Below, one piece after another: positions 12,981 to 15,562 of a DNA stretch of 15,562 nucleotides (positions are counted from its first letter, which is position 1; every line of letters starts with the position of its first letter). Position numbers and translations under genes: made by a program. Location of the stretch: positions 1 through 15,562 of the forward strand of contig JANWJI010000107.1 in the NCBI GenBank assembly GCA_025449515.1. The letters are read 5' to 3'. The DNA is from Nitrososphaeraceae archaeon (lineage in GTDB: Archaea; Thermoproteota; Nitrososphaeria; Nitrososphaerales; Nitrososphaeraceae). The notes under the pieces were generated by a model that saw only the letters and a list, made by a program, of their open reading frames with translations, was not told the DNA's origin and did not search any database.

Positions 12981-13406
12981 ATGCTATCAGGACAGCAGAG
13001 ACAAAAGCCCATTAGAGTTCTTGTATCAAAACTTGGACTTGACGGTCATGATAGAGGAGCACTCGTTATTTGTAGAGCCCTTAGGGATGCCGGCATGGAA
13101 GTCATTTATTCTGGCTTATTTTGTACGCCTAGCCAAGTGGCAAAAATAGCAGTCGAAGAAGACGTTGATGCGGTAGCAATGAGTTTGTTGAACGGTGCCC
13201 ATTTAGTGCTTTTCTCAAAAGTAGCTCATCTTCTTAAGGAAAAAGGCGTTGATGATATACTGCTTGTCGGTGGAGGTATAATTCCAGAAAAGGATAGAAA
13301 ACTGCTGGAGAAGGAGGGTGTAATGGGTAATTTTGGCCCTGGGACTCCACTGGCGGACATTATCAACTATATATCTGAAAATGTCGTCAGACCCAGGATT
13401 AGATAA
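12981..13406 (+). CDS. mcmB: methylmalonyl-CoA mutase, small (B12-binding) subunit
   Basis: A 141-aa cobalamin-binding Rossmann-like domain that supplies the B12 site missing from the large subunit. The base-off/His-on motif DxHxxG is in KLGLDGHDRGA (D21, H23, G26). Other family segments are ALRDAGMEVIYSGLFCTPSQ, VDAVAMSLLNGAH and the nucleotide-loop site ILLVGGGIIPEKD. NFGPGTPLADIINYI ends the fold. The length is typical for split archaeal and some bacterial mutases. The ATG at 12981 has a TATA-like box about 26 nt upstream. Being divergent rather than downstream of mcmA, its balance with the large subunit depends on two promoters. Confidence 0.96.
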   Translation: MLSGQQRQKPIRVLVSKLGLDGHDRGALVICRALRDAGMEVIYSGLFCTPSQVAKIAVEEDVDAVAMSLLNGAHLVLFSKVAHLLKEKGVDDILLVGGGIIPEKDRKLLEKEGVMGNFGPGTPLADIINYISENVVRPRIR

Positions 13407-13485
13407 AGATTGATCTGTTTGGAGACGTTTTGCATTCGAAAGATCGATTGGTTTGGCCTGCCCTGATTGAGCTTAGCGTACAAAT

Positions 13486-13674
13486 ATGTCTTTTGAAATC
13501 GTAATAGAAGTTCGACGATATGGAATTCTTCAAGATAGATCTTTGAGAAGTCTTTTGTTACAGCGAAAGGCTGCAAAAATTCTCGGTTACAGATTGACTG
13601 AAGTGTACATCTGTTACTTTATATTCGGATATGTCTTTGGTTTAACTGGATTTTCTACTTTACTAAGAGTCTGA
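13486..13674 (+). CDS. doubtful 62-aa ORF between mcmB and the NMN adenylyltransferase gene
   Basis: ATG at 13486, TGA at 13672-13674. The N-terminal two thirds (MSFEIVIEVRRYGILQDRSL onward, with RKAAKILGYRLTEVYI) looks like a strand plus an amphipathic basic helix. The last 20 codons are antisense to the C-terminus of the adenylyltransferase gene and are hydrophobic, as antisense frames often are. There is no clear TATA box. It may be a small real gene, or only an open frame in the 207-bp gap. Confidence 0.22.
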   Translation: MSFEIVIEVRRYGILQDRSLRSLLLQRKAAKILGYRLTEVYICYFIFGYVFGLTGFSTLLRV

Positions 13675-14162
13675 ATTCGTCTTATGCCGTCCACTTTTTC
13701 CATTAGAAGCGCTACACTGGAAGGAACCAAATGAATCCATGGCTTCTCGCGAGCAATTAGGTTTCTAATATTTGTACCATTATAAGTTCGTTTTTTCGCA
13801 AATTTTGGTGTCTGAATAGTAACACGAGTTTCAACTAAACACTTTACGAACTCGTTCCCAGAATACAAAACATGAAATTCAGGGATGAGAGTGCTGAGGC
13901 GTGCGTACCACGTTGAATTGTTTTCATCGTTGAAGACCGGAATGATGTAGACTCGTTCAGCTGGAATTCTTGATTCCAAAAGAGCAGTATGAATCATCAA
14001 TATTCTCTCGCCGGCGGTGAAAGGATCGGTATACAGATAGTTGAATTGAGCGCTTCCCACTACTATTATCAGCTCATGGCATTCTTTGATAACCGAATTT
14101 ATGAGGTAAAGGTGACCCTTGTGAAAAGGTTGAAATCTTCCAACTACTAATCCTCGTCTCAA
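13614..14162 (-). CDS. nadM: archaeal nicotinamide-nucleotide adenylyltransferase
   Basis: A 182-aa nucleotidyltransferase that joins NMN and ATP to give NAD+. The N-terminal GRFQPFHKGHLYLI (8-21) carries the HxGH ATP-binding motif (H14, H17). GSAQFNYLYTDPFTAGERILM is the NMN-site block typical of archaeal NadM, and YNGTNIRNLI is the counterpart of the C-terminal ISGTxIR motif. The length is normal, with a slightly extended basic tail. The start is TTG at 14162-14160 and overlaps the MetRS stop codon in ATTGA, so translation is probably coupled. The alternative, a different HxGH adenylyltransferase such as FMN adenylyltransferase, fits less well. Confidence 0.93.
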   Translation of the reverse strand: MRRGLVVGRFQPFHKGHLYLINSVIKECHELIIVVGSAQFNYLYTDPFTAGERILMIHTALLESRIPAERVYIIPVFNDENNSTWYARLSTLIPEFHVLYSGNEFVKCLVETRVTIQTPKFAKKRTYNGTNIRNLIAREKPWIHLVPSSVALLMEKVDGIRRIQTLSKVENPVKPKTYPNIK

Positions 14163-15562
14163 TGCTTCCTATGATCACCCATTGTTTCAGCTTTTAGTTT
14201 ATCGATTGTTTCCTTCTCAATTTTTTTGAACAATGGCACAACGTTTCCAATGTTATGGCCCTGTGCCAATTGCATTTTTCCGCATGAAGACCATACTTGT
14301 CGGTGGACACTATCTCCCATATTCAATTGCCTCCAGATCTTTTCTGATGAAGTTGGGATGAACGGTGCCAGAATGACTGCAAGTGTTCTAACGGCATTTC
14401 CAGAGACGTACAAAGTTGTGTCCGCTGAATTGTTACTCCAAGGTCGCTTTATCTGAAAATATTGGTTAAAATATGTACTAAACGATAGGATATCCTTAAG
14501 TGCTCTATTTAGCTGGTTCGAGCCTATCTTATTACCAACCTCAGTACCAATATTGTTGATTCTGTTGATAGCATCTATATCGTAGGTTTCTAACTTCGAA
14601 AATTGCGGAACCGATCTCGCAAATTTAGTCTGAATGAATGAGAGAGTTCGGTTTATGAAATTTCCCACATTTGCGATTAGTTCGTTGTTAATCTTTTCAC
14701 GAAACGCGTCCCAATCAAAATTGACGTCATCTTGTGAATATGGAGTTATAGATGCAAGATAGAATCGAAGGTAGTCCGGGTCAAAATTTCGAGTGAAATC
14801 CTCAATACTGATGTACCAGTTCCTACTTTTAGAGATTTTCTTATTCTTTAGCATTAAATGCCCTCTAGTCGGTAGATAATCAGGCAGCTTATATTCCTCA
14901 TTTATTCCCAGTCGAATTGCAGGTAGGAAAAGGTAATGATGGTAAACTATATCCTTTCCTATGAAATGATATATGGTAGATTCATTCCAAAGTCTTTTCC
15001 CATCCTTATTTAGTTCCTTAGCGAGAGCCAATAGGGAAGAAATATAGCAGAGATGATTATCAAACCATCCGTAAAATACCCTGCCATTAGCATCACTAGT
15101 TGGTATTGGGATTCCCCACTCTATATCTCGAGTAATATCCCAATCTATCAGCCCATGATCTATCCAATTAAGAACATACCTCTTTACATCATCTTGCAAG
15201 TTGGCATTTTGAATTAACCATGATCTTAACCTATCTGCGAATTCTGATAATCGAAAGAAATAGTGATTGCTAATTTTCTGTATCGGTGAAGCACCACAAA
15301 TTCCACACTTGGGATCAAGAATTTCTTCCGGAACTTTACCACAGTTTTCACAGAGATCCGAATATTGACCTTCCGCACCACAATTCGGACACTTGCCTAC
15401 CACAAATCTGTCAGGCAAGAATTTATTGTCGACTCGACAAAATGGTTGGACGACCTCCTTTTCATAAATATATCCATTTTCTTGAAGCTTATTAAAAATA
15501 CTCTGTACAAACGATTTATTCTCCGACGAACTTGTCTTTGAAAAAAGATCAAATGTAATACC
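14159..15562 (-). CDS. metG: methionyl-tRNA synthetase (5' end outside window)
   Basis: The frame runs from the window edge (first codon at 15562) to TGA at 14161-14159, giving 467 C-terminal residues of a class-I aminoacyl-tRNA synthetase that charges tRNA-Met. The start and HIGH motif lie beyond the window. Visible parts are GITFDLFSKT at the edge, FLPDRFVVGKCPNCG with the zinc-binding CxxC pairs (58/61, 71/74, 86/89 of the fragment), VFYGWFDN in the active site, and KKISKS (241-246), the KMSKS-loop equivalent. An anticodon-binding helical domain follows (NFINRTLSF, then KRPW and LAPFIPTSSEKIWRQLN). There is no EMAP-like tRNA-binding domain at the C-terminus, as is usual in archaeal forms, where it is encoded separately. 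It overlaps nadM by 4 nt. Confidence 0.97.
   Translation of the reverse strand, partial: GITFDLFSKTSSSENKSFVQSIFNKLQENGYIYEKEVVQPFCRVDNKFLPDRFVVGKCPNCGAEGQYSDLCENCGKVPEEILDPKCGICGASPIQKISNHYFFRLSEFADRLRSWLIQNANLQDDVKRYVLNWIDHGLIDWDITRDIEWGIPIPTSDANGRVFYGWFDNHLCYISSLLALAKELNKDGKRLWNESTIYHFIGKDIVYHHYLFLPAIRLGINEEYKLPDYLPTRGHLMLKNKKISKSRNWYISIEDFTRNFDPDYLRFYLASITPYSQDDVNFDWDAFREKINNELIANVGNFINRTLSFIQTKFARSVPQFSKLETYDIDAINRINNIGTEVGNKIGSNQLNRALKDILSFSTYFNQYFQIKRPWSNNSADTTLYVSGNAVRTLAVILAPFIPTSSEKIWRQLNMGDSVHRQVWSSCGKMQLAQGHNIGNVVPLFKKIEKETIDKLKAETMGDHRKH

Noticed and set aside
13367..13576. 69-codon minus-strand frame
   Set aside because: It overlaps the 3' end of mcmB in antisense and has no recognisable feature or promoter.

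Overview
The window is AT-rich and looks like an archaeal chromosome, most likely from a soil-type ammonia-oxidising lineage (Nitrososphaerota/Thaumarchaeota); that placement is inference. The supporting signs are archaeal information-processing genes (20S proteasome beta subunit, RpoP/Rpb12, aRF1, archaeal-type NMN adenylyltransferase, archaeal-type MetRS), many tiny Cys-rich zinc-binding proteins, a split B12-dependent methylmalonyl-CoA mutase with its epimerase and MeaB chaperone (needed for the 3-hydroxypropionate/4-hydroxybutyrate cycle of this phylum), and TATA boxes about 24-29 nt upstream of many start codons, which implies leaderless mRNAs. TTG and GTG starts are common. No mobile element, CRISPR array, rRNA or tRNA was seen.

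Layout. 1-1200 (+): the 3' end of an unrecognised gene, then a proteasome beta subunit whose catalytic Thr1 position is Ala, then a possible acidic micro-ORF and a T-tract. 1236-5191 (-): a small zinc ribbon, rpoP ending inside a 9-bp tandem repeat, a YchF/Obg-like GTPase with a TGS domain, dihydroxy-acid dehydratase (ilvD), and another small zinc ribbon. 5443-6268 (+): a HIT-family hydrolase and a small winged-helix protein. 6373-8685 (-): a zf-HIT-like Cys-rich protein, a 59-aa hypothetical, a stand-alone CheY-like receiver, and release factor aRF1, the last two closely spaced. 8811-9365 (+): an HTH-CBS regulator, convergent with a 49-aa Cys-rich protein.

9626-13406 is the methylmalonyl-CoA module: epimerase (-), a 32-aa basic leaderless micro-ORF (+), the mutase large subunit preceded directly by meaB (-), and the B12-binding small subunit transcribed divergently (+). 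Together these interconvert (S)- and (R)-methylmalonyl-CoA and succinyl-CoA, with MeaB protecting the cobalamin cofactor. 13614-15562 (-): methionyl-tRNA synthetase (5' end outside the window) overlaps an archaeal NMN adenylyltransferase by 4 nt.

The genes are mainly core metabolism and information processing. The points that stand out are the probably inactive proteasome beta subunit, the coding-compatible 9-bp repeat at the rpoP stop codon, the pairing of a response regulator with aRF1, and several micro-genes that simple length cut-offs would miss. No clearly new multi-gene system was identified.
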